Part shown: piece after piece, positions 1 through 8,706 of the stretch
Numbering within the stretch: the first letter of the stretch is position 1
Layout: every line of letters starts with the position of its first letter
From: Flavobacterium noncentrifugens
GTDB lineage: Bacteria; Bacteroidota; Bacteroidia; Flavobacteriales; Flavobacteriaceae
Length of the DNA stretch: 64,000 nucleotides
Assembly: GCF_900100375.1 (NCBI RefSeq)
Contig: NZ_FNEZ01000007.1
Coordinates: forward strand, 62,001-126,000
Direction of reading: 5' to 3'
The notes under the pieces: generated by a model
What the model was told of the DNA's origin: nothing
The model's database searches: none
Seen by the model: the letters and a program-made list of their open reading frames with translations, nothing else
Program-made: the position numbers and the translations under genes

Positions 1-1
1 A

Positions 2-1312
2 ATTTTACTTGCCATTCCGATGATGCTCGAAATGATGATGGAATCTGTGTTTGCGCTGGTTGATTTATATTTCGTCGGGCATTTGGAACACAGCAGTTTC
101 GCGATACAAACCGTTGGCCTGACCGAATCGGTTTTAACCATTATCTATTCACTTGCCATTGGGATCAGTATGGCAGCAACGGCTGTTGTAGCTCGAAGAA
201 TCGGCGAAAAAGATCCGGCAGCGGCGGGAAAAGCCGGAATGCAGGCAATTTTAATTACTGTTGCCATTGTCGCGGTGATCAGTATTTTGGGCGTTATTTT
301 CGGAACCAACATTTTATTGCTAATGGGTGCTTCACCGGAAGCCGCCAAACACGGAACGCCTTTCATCCAGATCATGATGGGCGGAAGCATCATTATTGCT
401 TTGTTGTTTTTAATCAATGGGATTTTTCGAGGTGCGGGAAATGCTGCGATTGCGATGAAAAGCCTTTGGATCGCTAACATCAGCAACATTATTTTATGTC
501 CGATATTGATCAACGGTTTTGGCCCGGTTCCCGCATTTGGCCTGACCGGAGCAGCGATTGCAACGACCATTGGCCGAAGCATTAGCGTTGGGTATCAATT
601 GTATCATTTGTTCAATGGGAAAAATATGCTGAAGATCACATTGGCTTACCTGACTCCGGATTGGATCCAAATCAAAGCATTGGTACAAATTGCGGCGCCG
701 GCAGTTTTGCAATTTGTGATCGCCTCGTGCAGCTGGATTTTCCTGGCGCAACTCGTGGCAACAACCGGCGGCGATAATGGATCTGCCGGTTATCAGACTG
801 CGATGCGGCTGATGATGTTTTTCCTTTTGCCAGCCTGGGGATTGAGCAATGCCGCAGCGACATTGGTCGGACAAAATCTTGGCGCGAAAGAAGTGCAACG
901 TGCAGAGGAATCGGTTTTAAAAACAGCGAAATACAATGTGATCTACATGGGAACCGTCATGCTGATTTCACTGCTTGGCGCCGAATACCTGGTGGCGTTT
1001 TTCACAAATGATGCAGAAGTCAGGATTTATGCTGTTCGCGCGGTGCGGATTATTGCGTGCGGTTATATTTTCTACGGAATCGGGATGGTGATGATCAATG
1101 CCTTTAACGGCGCAGGCGATACGTGGACACCGACAAAAGTCAACCTGATTGGGTTTTGGCTGTTCCAGATTCCGTTTGCGTGGCTGCTTGCCAAACATTT
1201 CGGGCTTGGCCCTGACGGTGTTTTCATTGCGATTCCGGTTGCCGAAACCATGATAACAATTGCAAGTTATATTTTGTTTAAGAGAGGAAAATGGAAAACG
1301 ATTAAGGTTTGA
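2..1312 (+). CDS. MATE family efflux transporter (5' end missing)
   Basis: Multidrug and toxin extrusion type exporter of the inner membrane, expected to move organic cations or drugs against Na+ or H+. The reading frame is open to the left edge (ILLAIP precedes the first methionine at base 20), so the true start lies outside the window. About 437 codons remain of a usual 450-470, so only a short N-terminal piece is lost. Repeated hydrophobic helices, an early VDLYFVGHLE segment and a mid-protein INGIFRGAGN segment, mirrored later by INAFNGAGDT, show the two-fold MATE repeat. A hairpin terminator follows about 50 bp after the stop. The substrate cannot be told from sequence. Confidence 0.9.
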   Translation: MLLAIPMMLEMMMESVFALVDLYFVGHLEHSSFAIQTVGLTESVLTIIYSLAIGISMAATAVVARRIGEKDPAAAGKAGMQAILITVAIVAVISILGVIFGTNILLLMGASPEAAKHGTPFIQIMMGGSIIIALLFLINGIFRGAGNAAIAMKSLWIANISNIILCPILINGFGPVPAFGLTGAAIATTIGRSISVGYQLYHLFNGKNMLKITLAYLTPDWIQIKALVQIAAPAVLQFVIASCSWIFLAQLVATTGGDNGSAGYQTAMRLMMFFLLPAWGLSNAAATLVGQNLGAKEVQRAEESVLKTAKYNVIYMGTVMLISLLGAEYLVAFFTNDAEVRIYAVRAVRIIACGYIFYGIGMVMINAFNGAGDTWTPTKVNLIGFWLFQIPFAWLLAKHFGLGPDGVFIAIPVAETMITIASYILFKRGKWKTIKV

Positions 1313-1313
1313 T

Positions 1314-1435
1314 GTTGAACATCGAATGACAAACGTCGAACGGTCATATATTGAGCAAAAAAAAGACGCTGTTTGTTGCAGCGTCTTTTTTATGTTTGCA
1401 GGCTTTCATTTGTCATTCGTCAATCGACATTTGAC
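1314..1435. repeat. Inverted copies of a dispersed intergenic repeat
   Basis: The left arm (CGAATGACAAACGTCGAACG at 1323-1342) is identical over 20 bases to 32858-32877. A right arm in opposite orientation, with core TTTGTCATTCG, lies at about 1408-1435. The MATE terminator sits between the arms. The family is not named here; it behaves like a short dispersed palindromic or MITE-like unit. Confidence 0.6.
1364..1391 (+). terminator. Intrinsic terminator after MATE gene
   Basis: GACGCTG pairs with CAGCGTC around a six-base loop and is followed by a run of six T. It lies between the two arms of the dispersed repeat annotated at 1314-1435. Confidence 0.85.
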
Positions 1436-1440
1436 CCTTA

Positions 1441-2358
1441 TTATTCCTGGCCCTGAATAAAATTTGTCAATTCATCTACGCTAGAGCTAAAGCTGAAAAT
1501 ATTGTTGAGCTTGAAGTAATTTTCTCTTTCCGTACAATGGTCATAAGCGAATTTAGCATAATCGAGTTTGCTTTCTTCAAAACCGAAAACTTCGGCGATT
1601 TTTGCAATTTGTCCTGCGCTTAGGCAGTTTGCAGACGTAATCTGTTTTGCGGTTTTTAATCTGGTATCGTCGAATTTCTGGTTTTTTACAGTGGCCAATG
1701 CACTGTTGAAATCTGCCGGAAGCATCGCGAATTTGCGGTTGCAGCCTCTTTCATGATCGTGTCCCGCATGATTGTCATTGTCGAAAGAACCGCTTGTTGT
1801 AGTTGTTGTTTGCGTGGTCACGACCGGGTCGTTGAAATTAACATTCATCCCGATATTTACACCTCCGGTATTCATTCCAACCGACATGTTCGTTCCCGCT
1901 GTAGTCGTTGTAGTTGTAGTTTGAGATACATTCATGGCTGGCGGCTGCGGTTGTCCGTAATGCATTACATATACATTTTTTGGCGCAACATAATGTTGTT
2001 CTACAGGAATCATCGAAAAGAAATTCATCTTCATTTTCGACTTGTTATTCTTATCACGTTTGATCTTGTAAGTGACATCGCTAAAAATCTCATCAGCATC
2101 GGTTAATGCGAGATTGTTTTTAGAAATATCCATCAACGTTTTATCTTCAAAAATAATTTTAGCGTTGTAATAAGGCTGGTTCAGGTCTTCGATCCTAAGA
2201 TTTGTCTGTGCGATGTCATTTTGCCTTTCGCCATTTAAAATCAGAAAAAAACGATCTCCATCTTCTGAAAAAATCGTTAAATGCCCAACATTGCTTTGGG
2301 CGAAAGCGGTAAAATTCAATACTAAAAAAAGGAAGCTAAAGGTAATTTTTCTTGTCAT
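1441..2358 (-). CDS. DUF4476 domain-containing secreted protein
   Basis: A 305-residue exported protein of unknown function. It has a signal peptide ending at about residue 20 (FTAFAQ), a first domain to about residue 130, a low-complexity linker and a C-terminal helical DUF4476 domain (about 210-300, including FNSALATVKNQKFDDTRL and YDHCTERENYF). The linker has two poly-threonine tracts and a His-rich stretch, NHAGHDHERGC, that could bind metal, which is an inference. DUF4476 proteins are widespread in Bacteroidota without assigned activity. A promoter-like TAnnTTTG lies upstream. The coding end abuts the repeat after the MATE gene. Confidence 0.8.
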   Translation of the reverse strand: MTRKITFSFLFLVLNFTAFAQSNVGHLTIFSEDGDRFFLILNGERQNDIAQTNLRIEDLNQPYYNAKIIFEDKTLMDISKNNLALTDADEIFSDVTYKIKRDKNNKSKMKMNFFSMIPVEQHYVAPKNVYVMHYGQPQPPAMNVSQTTTTTTTAGTNMSVGMNTGGVNIGMNVNFNDPVVTTQTTTTTSGSFDNDNHAGHDHERGCNRKFAMLPADFNSALATVKNQKFDDTRLKTAKQITSANCLSAGQIAKIAEVFGFEESKLDYAKFAYDHCTERENYFKLNNIFSFSSSVDELTNFIQGQE

Positions 2359-2422
2359 AAGTTTTGTTTTTGAATGTTTGTCAAGCTTTTATTTCGTGTT
2401 GGACGCTTTACAAAATCCCTGC

Positions 2423-2430
2423 CAAATATA
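2423..2430 (-). promoter_or_regulatory. -7 promoter element (TATATTTG)
   Basis: Matches the Bacteroidota TAnnTTTG -7 element on the minus strand, about 65 bp before the DUF4476 start. No good TTG/TTTG -33 element was found at the right distance, so support is partial. Confidence 0.4.
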
Positions 2431-2504
2431 TTTAAAAAATTCAAATGGGAAACGATTTCGTAAATTTTGTCAAGTCATTTTACAACCAAAAATTATGTTA
2501 ACAG

Positions 2505-2537
2505 AAATCATATAAGACTATCCCAAAATCGTATAAG
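2505..2537. promoter_or_regulatory. 12-bp direct repeat at 21-bp pitch
   Basis: AAATCATATAAG (2505-2516) and AAATCGTATAAG (2526-2537) differ at one base and start exactly 21 bp apart, placing both on the same face of the helix. They lie in the 272-bp gap between the DUF4476 gene and the small membrane protein gene. They look like a tandem binding site for a dimeric regulator; which one is unknown. Confidence 0.4.
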
Positions 2538-2630
2538 TGATTTTTAGCGTGGCGATTATAATTTAGATAAAAATATTTAAGGCGAATCATCCGAGGATAT
2601 TTACATCAAAATCCACTAAAATTAAATGTT

Positions 2631-2903
2631 ATGAAAAGGCTAATACTTATTATATCTCTGGGCGTGTTTGCATTTGCCGGTTATTATTTCGCATCAAACC
2701 TTCAGTATTCTACCGATATGAACTACATCATTTACATGGCGATCTGGATGGTATTAATCCTGATTTCAATCGTTGGGATCGTGTCTTACTTTCCAACGAT
2801 CAAAGCGCACAAAAAGCACGTTCGCAATTTAATGTACAACAGTTATTCTGAGCGCAGGATCAGAAACAAAGAATTCGACAGCCAGTTTAGGATCCTGAAC
2901 TAA
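2631..2903 (+). CDS. Small two-helix membrane protein, unknown function
   Basis: A 90-residue protein starting MKRLILIISLGVFAFAGYYF. One hydrophobic helix spans about residues 3-20 and a second about 32-55 (MAIWMVLILISIVGIVSYF), followed by a basic tail with many Lys/Arg (KAHKKHVRNLM, ERRIRNKE). I do not recognise the family. It is monocistronic, with its own terminator immediately downstream. The direct repeat at 2505-2537 lies 94 bp before its start and may control it. Confidence 0.65.
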   Translation: MKRLILIISLGVFAFAGYYFASNLQYSTDMNYIIYMAIWMVLILISIVGIVSYFPTIKAHKKHVRNLMYNSYSERRIRNKEFDSQFRILN

Positions 2904-2933
2904 CTCTCCTACATATATCCTGGGTCACTCCTG

Positions 2934-2964
2934 AAAAAACGGCTAAATATTAGGCCGTTTTTTT
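2934..2964 (+). terminator. Intrinsic terminator
   Basis: AAACGGC and GCCGTTT pair around an AT-rich loop and are followed by T7, about 30 bp after the small membrane protein gene. Confidence 0.8.
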
Positions 2965-3028
2965 ATGGAAAAAAGTCAAATAAATTCTTCGCGGAATTGT
3001 TTACATTTACTTTTTACAAACCTTAGAC

Positions 3029-4402
3029 ATGAATACTGCCATCATTACCATCATCACCTTTATCATTGCGCTCGGAATTGGGATTTTCATAGGAAAATTG
3101 TTGTTTACCGCGCGTTCCCAATCTGAAAAAACAGCGCTCGAAGAAAAAAACATCGGACTGAATTCACAATTCATCGCCTTAAAAGAGCAATTGCTAAACG
3201 AACGTTTGAATGCCGAAAAGCAACTGCAATTAGCCAATGCTGAAAAAGAAATCATCCGTACCGAAAAAGACAGCCTCGCGATCCAGCTTTCCAAAAAAGA
3301 AACCGATTTTGAAAACCTCTGGGAACGCAATCTCGAACAAAAGCAGGAAGTAGAAAAGCTCCAGGAAAAATTCACCAAAGAATTTGAAAACCTCGCCAAT
3401 AAAATATTGGAAGAAAAATCGAATAAATTTACCGAGCAGAATAAGGAAAACATGAAAAACATCCTGTCGCCGTTGCAGGAAAAAATCCATTTGTTCGAAA
3501 AGAAAGTCGAAGACACACACAAGGAAAGCATTGATTACCACGCAGCTTTGCGCCAACAAATATTAGGTTTGCGCGAAATGAACGAGCAAATGAGCCGTGA
3601 AACTTTGAATTTAACGAAAGCGCTGAAAGGCGATTCTAAAATGCAGGGCAACTGGGGAGAACTCGTTTTAGAGCGCGTACTCGAAAAATCGGGGCTTGAA
3701 AAAGGCCGCGAATATGAAGTGCAGCAGAGTTTTACGAATGAATTCGGGCAACGCGTTTTCCCTGACGTTGTGATCAACTTGCCTGACGGAAAAAAGATGG
3801 TAGTCGATTCGAAAGTGTCGCTTACAGCTTATGAAAAATACATCAATGAAGAAGATGATTTTTTGAGGGCGGCATTTTTAAAAGAGCATGTGAATTCGAT
3901 CAAACGCCATGTGGAGCAGCTTGGCGATAAGAATTACCACGATTTGTACCAGATTGAAAGTCCGGATTTTGTATTGCTTTTCATTCCGATTGAACCTGCA
4001 TTCGCTGTTGCCCTTAACGAAGACACCGCCTTATACAACAAAGCATTCGAGAAGAATATTGTCATTGTCACACCTTCTACCCTATTGGCAACATTGCGCA
4101 CGATCGACAGCATGTGGGCCAATCAGAAACAACAGGAAAATGCCTTTGAAATTGCACGCCAGGCCGGGGCTTTGTATGATAAATTTGAAGGTTTTGTTGC
4201 TGATCTGATCCGACTCGGAAAAAAAATCGAAGAAAGCAAAACCGAATACCAGGGCGCAATGAACAAATTGGTCGAGGGAAAAGGAAACCTGATCACCAGT
4301 GTTGAAAAACTTAAGAAAATGGGCGCCAAAGCCAAAAAAGCATTGCCTGAAAGCATTTTAAAAAGAGCCGAAACAGACGAAAACGAAACCGAACTATTAT
4401 GA
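3029..4402 (+). CDS. rmuC: DNA recombination protein RmuC family
   Basis: RmuC-family protein, 457 residues, implicated in limiting recombination at inverted repeats; it has a predicted nuclease-like fold. An N-terminal membrane helix (about residues 4-22) anchors it, a long charged coiled coil runs over about 30-190 (many Glu/Lys heptads), and the conserved RmuC domain occupies about 195-420 (GNWGELVLERVLEKSGL, DVVINLPDGKKMVVDSKVSL, ESPDFVLLFIPIEPAF). The length is normal. Its stop overlaps the start of the next gene as ATGA, so the two are probably translationally coupled. Confidence 0.93.
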   Translation: MNTAIITIITFIIALGIGIFIGKLLFTARSQSEKTALEEKNIGLNSQFIALKEQLLNERLNAEKQLQLANAEKEIIRTEKDSLAIQLSKKETDFENLWERNLEQKQEVEKLQEKFTKEFENLANKILEEKSNKFTEQNKENMKNILSPLQEKIHLFEKKVEDTHKESIDYHAALRQQILGLREMNEQMSRETLNLTKALKGDSKMQGNWGELVLERVLEKSGLEKGREYEVQQSFTNEFGQRVFPDVVINLPDGKKMVVDSKVSLTAYEKYINEEDDFLRAAFLKEHVNSIKRHVEQLGDKNYHDLYQIESPDFVLLFIPIEPAFAVALNEDTALYNKAFEKNIVIVTPSTLLATLRTIDSMWANQKQQENAFEIARQAGALYDKFEGFVADLIRLGKKIEESKTEYQGAMNKLVEGKGNLITSVEKLKKMGAKAKKALPESILKRAETDENETELL

Positions 4403-4764
4403 AAAAAACACTACTCCTGATTTTAGCAGCTATTGTTGTCAGCTTGATTACATGGTTTGCATTTGTATATTATGCGACTTACAGCGAAGGCTTAAGGGCG
4501 GGCGAATTGATTAAAGTGAGCAGCAAAGGCGTGATTTTTAAAACCTGGGAAGGCGAAATGAGCCAGGGAATTTCTGGAGCGCAGATTTTCTCGTTTTCTG
4601 TTTTGGACAGCGACAAACAGGTCATCGAAGATTTAAAAAACATGCAGGGACAATACGTCAAAGTCACTTATGTAGAACGTTACCGAACATTTCCCTGGTG
4701 GGGCGAAAGTCATTATTTTGTAACGAGCGTCGAACCTGAAAAATCGCCGTTCAATGTCAGATAA
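4399..4764 (+). CDS. Membrane-anchored small protein, function unknown
   Basis: A 121-residue protein with one N-terminal hydrophobic segment (about residues 4-26) and a soluble, probably beta-rich remainder with the aromatic stretch YRTFPWWGESHYF. Similar flavobacterial proteins are often labelled 6-phosphogluconate dehydrogenase; nothing here (no Rossmann glycine motif, far too short) supports that name. It overlaps rmuC by 4 bp and the thioesterase gene by 11 bp, so it is the middle gene of a tight three-gene operon. Confidence 0.75.
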   Translation: MKKTLLLILAAIVVSLITWFAFVYYATYSEGLRAGELIKVSSKGVIFKTWEGEMSQGISGAQIFSFSVLDSDKQVIEDLKNMQGQYVKVTYVERYRTFPWWGESHYFVTSVEPEKSPFNVR

Positions 4765-5305
4765 GAAATTCAAAACGGTGAAATCCTCAAAGGTCACGAT
4801 TTCAGAATTGATGCTGCCGTCGCACTCCAATTTCAGCGGAAAGATACACGGCGGTTATATTTTGTCGCTGTTGGATCAGATCGCATTTGCCTGTGCTTCA
4901 AAGTTTTCGGGTTATTATTGCGTGACGGCTTCGGTAGATACCGTTAATTTTTTGAATCCGATAGAAATCGGCGAATTGGTCACCATGAAAGCCAGCATCA
5001 ATTATGTAGGAAAAAGCTCTATGATCATTGGCGTGCGCGTTGAAGCCGAAAACATCCGGACCGGCATAGTGAAGCATTGCAATTCTTCTTATTTTACAAT
5101 GGTGGCAAAAACCGAAAATGGGGAAAATGCGACTGTTCCAGGTTTGATTTTATCGAATAAAGACGAAGTCAGGCGCTTTTACAACGCCGTAAAACACATT
5201 GCTTTGAAGAAAGAAAAAGACCTTCATGAAGAAGCATTTGACCATACTTCAGCAGCAGCATTATCGCAACTTAAAAATTACAATGTGCGCATTGAAATGA
5301 ACTAA
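4754..5305 (+). CDS. Acyl-CoA thioesterase, hotdog fold
   Basis: Hydrolyses acyl-CoA thioesters in the cytoplasm. The 183-residue protein has one 4HBT/hotdog domain (about residues 15-130). GKIHGGYILSLLDQIAFACA matches the helix with its catalytic acidic residue, and TASVDTVNFLNPIEIGELV matches the second strand block of the YciA/BACH type. The C-terminal 50 residues are charged and helical. The start overlaps the previous gene by 11 bp, indicating coupling. Substrate chain length cannot be inferred. Confidence 0.9.
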   Translation: MSDKKFKTVKSSKVTISELMLPSHSNFSGKIHGGYILSLLDQIAFACASKFSGYYCVTASVDTVNFLNPIEIGELVTMKASINYVGKSSMIIGVRVEAENIRTGIVKHCNSSYFTMVAKTENGENATVPGLILSNKDEVRRFYNAVKHIALKKEKDLHEEAFDHTSAAALSQLKNYNVRIEMN

Positions 5306-5350
5306 AATATCTTTTAACATACTCGCGAACAAATTATTATGTTTTTTTTA

Positions 5351-5358
5351 TATTTTTG
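5351..5358 (+). promoter_or_regulatory. -7 promoter element (TATTTTTG)
   Basis: TAnnTTTG match 18 bp before the start codon of the di-heme lipoprotein, implying a very short leader. No convincing -33 element. The same TTTATATTTTTG context recurs before the mono-heme lipoprotein gene (10009-10016). Confidence 0.45.
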
Positions 5359-5376
5359 GTCAGAAATTGAAAATAT

Positions 5377-6543
5377 ATGAAAAGAAATTACGCATTCTTA
5401 TTTGGATTTACGCTAATCATTGCATTAATCATTATTGTTTCGTGTTCAAAATCTGATGACGATGCTTACATCGCGCCAGTAGCGCCGGTCGTTGAACCGC
5501 CTATCGAATCACCTGTTACCGTTGATCTTACGACTGTTCCATACGCTAAATTATCAGATTATAAATTTTTTGAAGGCGACATGAAAGACCAGAAGCCTGC
5601 ATTGAACGTATTGCCATACGAACCTGCAAGCAGTTTGTTTACCGATTATGCACATAAAAAACGTTTTGTGTGGATGCCAAAGGGAAAAAAAGCGAGATAC
5701 AACAGCGACGGAACGGTTTTAGAACTGCCAGTCGGCGCAGCACTGATCAAGACATTTTATTATGACAATGTGCAGAATATTGCAAACGTTGGTGGAACAA
5801 GAATCGTTGAAACCCGTGTCATGATCAGGAAAGAATCCGGATGGATTTTTGCCGATTATGTATGGAATGCAGAGCAGACTGAAGCTACCAATGATCTTGC
5901 GGGAAGTTTCACCACAGTGACCTGGAAAGACGATAATAATGTCGAAAAAACTGCTGAATACCGGATTCCTTCACAAGCGCAATGCATCATTTGCCACAAA
6001 TCGAGAAAAACCATCGGGATTGATGAAATCACAACTTACATACCGATTGGAATCAAACCGCAAAATTTAAATTTCGACTACAATTACGGGACCAGCACAA
6101 AAAACCAGCTTACCAAATGGATCGAAGAAGGTTATCTCGCAAATGACTTTACCATGCCGACTGCCGCAAACAGTACGGTAAATTATAACGACACTTCGAA
6201 ATCATTAGACCAGCGCGCCCGTTCTTATGTGGACATTAATTGTGCACACTGCCATGCCAATGACAGGCATTGCGATTACAGGCCTATGCGTTTTGCATAT
6301 AGCGAAACTGCCGGCAACCGTGAGAATATGGGTGTTTGCCTGAATACCAGTGACATGCAGGGCTTTCCATCGTCTCTTGCAAAAGTGGTGACTCCGGGAA
6401 ATACAACCAAATCGATGTTGTTTTACCGCATCAATACGACAAATGAAGCTTACCGGATGCCTTTGCACGGAAGAACAATGATCCATGAAGAAGGCGTTTC
6501 ATTAATGGAACAATGGATCAACTCCTTAACGCCTTGCGATTAA
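5377..6543 (+). CDS. Di-heme c-type cytochrome lipoprotein (SO2930-like)
   Basis: Exported electron-transfer protein of 388 residues. A lipoprotein signal ends at the cysteine in IIVSCSKSDDD (about residue 23), followed by an Asp run and a Pro-rich linker. Two c-type heme sites are visible: CIICH at 203-207 and CAHCH at 289-293, the second in a segment rich in extra Cys/His (CAHCHANDRHCD). The overall pattern resembles the SO2930-type di-heme proteins. The next gene (VCBS/ASPIC protein) follows after 32 bp on the same strand and is probably co-transcribed. Its partner and substrate are unknown. Confidence 0.8.
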   Translation: MKRNYAFLFGFTLIIALIIIVSCSKSDDDAYIAPVAPVVEPPIESPVTVDLTTVPYAKLSDYKFFEGDMKDQKPALNVLPYEPASSLFTDYAHKKRFVWMPKGKKARYNSDGTVLELPVGAALIKTFYYDNVQNIANVGGTRIVETRVMIRKESGWIFADYVWNAEQTEATNDLAGSFTTVTWKDDNNVEKTAEYRIPSQAQCIICHKSRKTIGIDEITTYIPIGIKPQNLNFDYNYGTSTKNQLTKWIEEGYLANDFTMPTAANSTVNYNDTSKSLDQRARSYVDINCAHCHANDRHCDYRPMRFAYSETAGNRENMGVCLNTSDMQGFPSSLAKVVTPGNTTKSMLFYRINTTNEAYRMPLHGRTMIHEEGVSLMEQWINSLTPCD

Positions 6544-6575
6544 TTCAAAAACAATCAACTAATAAACCAATATCA

Positions 6576-8648
6576 ATGAAAAAAATTACTTTACTTTTCG
6601 CTTTCCTATTCGTGGCGCAAATCGCATCAGCTCAGGAAAGTTGTGCTAATGCAGCGCCAATAACAGGTTCTGGAACTTACACAATCACTTCGTTTACCGG
6701 AACCCAGCCGCCGCAGCAAAACTGTACCCCAACTGGAGGAAGTCCTGCCGCCCTTGCTGAATGGTATGTATATACCCCAACCCAGAATCATACGATAACG
6801 ATTACAACAGACATTGTAGAAAATTCACCGAGGCGCGACACGCGTTTACATGTATTTGTTGGAGATTGTGGAAATTTGACCTGCTATTCTGGCGATGATG
6901 ACTCGGGAATAAATTTTTCTTCTACTGCTGTTTTTGATGTTACCGCCAACACCACTTACCATTTTGCTTTTGACAACAGGTGGAATTCTTTAACCTTTAA
7001 ATTTAAATTTATTGAAGGTGAAGTTGTTGTTCCAATTGCACCGCCGGTAGCATTTGTAGAGCAGCCATTGGCAACTGCACAAGTCGGAAACAACAAATAC
7101 AACAACTGTGTGGTGGATATGAACAACGATTACCTCGATGATATTGTGGGAACGACAGGTAATAATATTAGAATTCATTATCAAAATGCTGACGGAACCT
7201 TTACGCAAACCAATATTCCAACGGCAACTGCAGAAAATACTGCGTTTTGGAGTATTGCCGCAGGAGATTATAACAAAGATGGCTATAATGACCTTTTATA
7301 CGGAGGCGGAAATGGCTTGACATTAATGGAATCAAATGCGACGGGAACTGCTTTTACCAAACATACGCCTGGGCAATACATCTTTTGCCAAAGAACAAAT
7401 TTTATAGACATCAATAATGATGGAAACCTAGACGCTTTTTCCTGCCATGATGTTGAACCAAACGTTTACTACATAAACAATGCAGCAGGTGGATTCACTT
7501 ACTACCAATCCGGAGCGGCAGGTGCATTAAATTTAGGCATCACTTCAACAGGAGGAAATTATGCTTCTTTATGGACGGATTATGACAATGACGGCGATGT
7601 CGATTTGTTCATTTCAAAATGTTCAGGGCCACCATGTGAATTGCACAGAAACAATGGCGACGGTACTTTTACAGATGTTTCAGCGGCTGCACATATCAAT
7701 GTGACACCAATCCAATCCTGGTCTTCTGCTGTTGCAGATTTTGATAATGACGGCGATATGGACATTATGATCGGTTCTAATGGAAGTACGAAAAATATAC
7801 TTTTCAGAAATGATCTTGACGAAAACAACAAAATGGATATTGCTTTTACCAACGTATCTGATGGATCAGGCCTTGAGACAGATGGTTCTACCAGCAGGGA
7901 TTATATCGCTTACGATTTTGACAACGACGGATTGGTAGACATCATGGGCGGCGGCTATAAAATCTTTTACAATCAGGGCAATATGAGATTTAGTACGGTT
8001 TCTTATCCTGGAATGGCTTTGGGAGCTGTTGGGGACTTCAACAATGACGGATTTCTTGACATTCAAAGCTCATATGAAGCACCATATTCTGTAAAACTCT
8101 ACATGAATTCCGGAAATGCAAACAATTGGATTACCATTAACACCAAAGGAACGCAAAGCAATACAAACGGAATCGCAGCGCGTGTTGAAATTTACGGTGC
8201 CTGGGGAAAACAAATCCGTGACGTGAGAAGTGGTGAAGGTTTCGAATTCATGAGTACTTTAAATACGCATTTCGGTATTGGTTCGGCAACGCACATCGAC
8301 AAAATAATCATCAGATGGCCATCAGGGATTGTAGACACATTCAATAACCCGCCAATCAACCACCCTTTTATGGCCGTTGAAGGTTCGACACTTGCGGTAT
8401 CAGATTTTGCAAATGCCGCTTTCAGCATTTATCCAAACCCTGCAAATGATGTACTTTACATCAAAGCTAAAGACAAGGCAGCAGCCTTCAAATCTGCTGA
8501 GATCTTTGACATGGCCGGAAGAGAGGTTTCAAATACTGTCGTGACCGATCAACCTATTTCTGTAAAAAACCTTTCATCAGGCTCATACATCATTTTACTG
8601 AAAGATGCTGACGGAAAACGTTTCACACAAAAATTCCTCAAAAAGTAA
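6576..8648 (+). CDS. VCBS/FG-GAP repeat, ASPIC/UnbV domain, T9SS-secreted protein
   Basis: A 690-residue surface or secreted protein. I chose the start at 6576 because it gives a clean signal peptide (MKKITLLFAFLFVAQIASAQ); the longer frame adds 21 unlikely residues. An N-terminal domain (about 22-150) precedes at least seven Ca-binding FG-GAP/VCBS loops such as DYNKDGYND, DYDNDGDVD and DFDNDGDMD, which predict a beta-propeller. An ASPIC/UnbV module follows (about 515-600, NGIAARVEIYG, GFGIGSAT-like FGIGSATHIDK), then a T9SS type A tail (YPNPAND to the end). It sits behind the di-heme lipoprotein and ends in a shared bidirectional terminator. Confidence 0.88.
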   Translation: MKKITLLFAFLFVAQIASAQESCANAAPITGSGTYTITSFTGTQPPQQNCTPTGGSPAALAEWYVYTPTQNHTITITTDIVENSPRRDTRLHVFVGDCGNLTCYSGDDDSGINFSSTAVFDVTANTTYHFAFDNRWNSLTFKFKFIEGEVVVPIAPPVAFVEQPLATAQVGNNKYNNCVVDMNNDYLDDIVGTTGNNIRIHYQNADGTFTQTNIPTATAENTAFWSIAAGDYNKDGYNDLLYGGGNGLTLMESNATGTAFTKHTPGQYIFCQRTNFIDINNDGNLDAFSCHDVEPNVYYINNAAGGFTYYQSGAAGALNLGITSTGGNYASLWTDYDNDGDVDLFISKCSGPPCELHRNNGDGTFTDVSAAAHINVTPIQSWSSAVADFDNDGDMDIMIGSNGSTKNILFRNDLDENNKMDIAFTNVSDGSGLETDGSTSRDYIAYDFDNDGLVDIMGGGYKIFYNQGNMRFSTVSYPGMALGAVGDFNNDGFLDIQSSYEAPYSVKLYMNSGNANNWITINTKGTQSNTNGIAARVEIYGAWGKQIRDVRSGEGFEFMSTLNTHFGIGSATHIDKIIIRWPSGIVDTFNNPPINHPFMAVEGSTLAVSDFANAAFSIYPNPANDVLYIKAKDKAAAFKSAEIFDMAGREVSNTVVTDQPISVKNLSSGSYIILLKDADGKRFTQKFLKK

Positions 8649-8672
8649 TTCAAATTAAATTAAATTGCAAAA

Positions 8673-8706
8673 AAATCCCGCTTCGTTATGAAGCGGGATT
8701 TTTTTT
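8673..8706. terminator. Bidirectional terminator
   Basis: AATCCCGCTT and AAGCGGGATT form a perfect 10-bp stem, with A-tract before and T-tract after, so it can end both the plus-strand ASPIC gene and the minus-strand DUF5777 gene. It overlaps the last codons of the latter by two bases. Confidence 0.9.

Noticed and set aside
494..898. 134-residue minus-strand frame opposite the MATE gene
   Set aside because: It lies inside clear MATE coding sequence, has a composition typical of antisense frames and no recognised domain.
1260..1460. 66-residue plus-strand frame overlapping the end of the MATE gene
   Set aside because: It reads through the MATE 3' end, a dispersed repeat and a transcription terminator, which a real gene would not do.
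4399..4764. 6-phosphogluconate dehydrogenase
   Set aside because: This label is attached to similar small proteins, but the 121-residue sequence has no nucleotide-binding motif or catalytic region of that enzyme.
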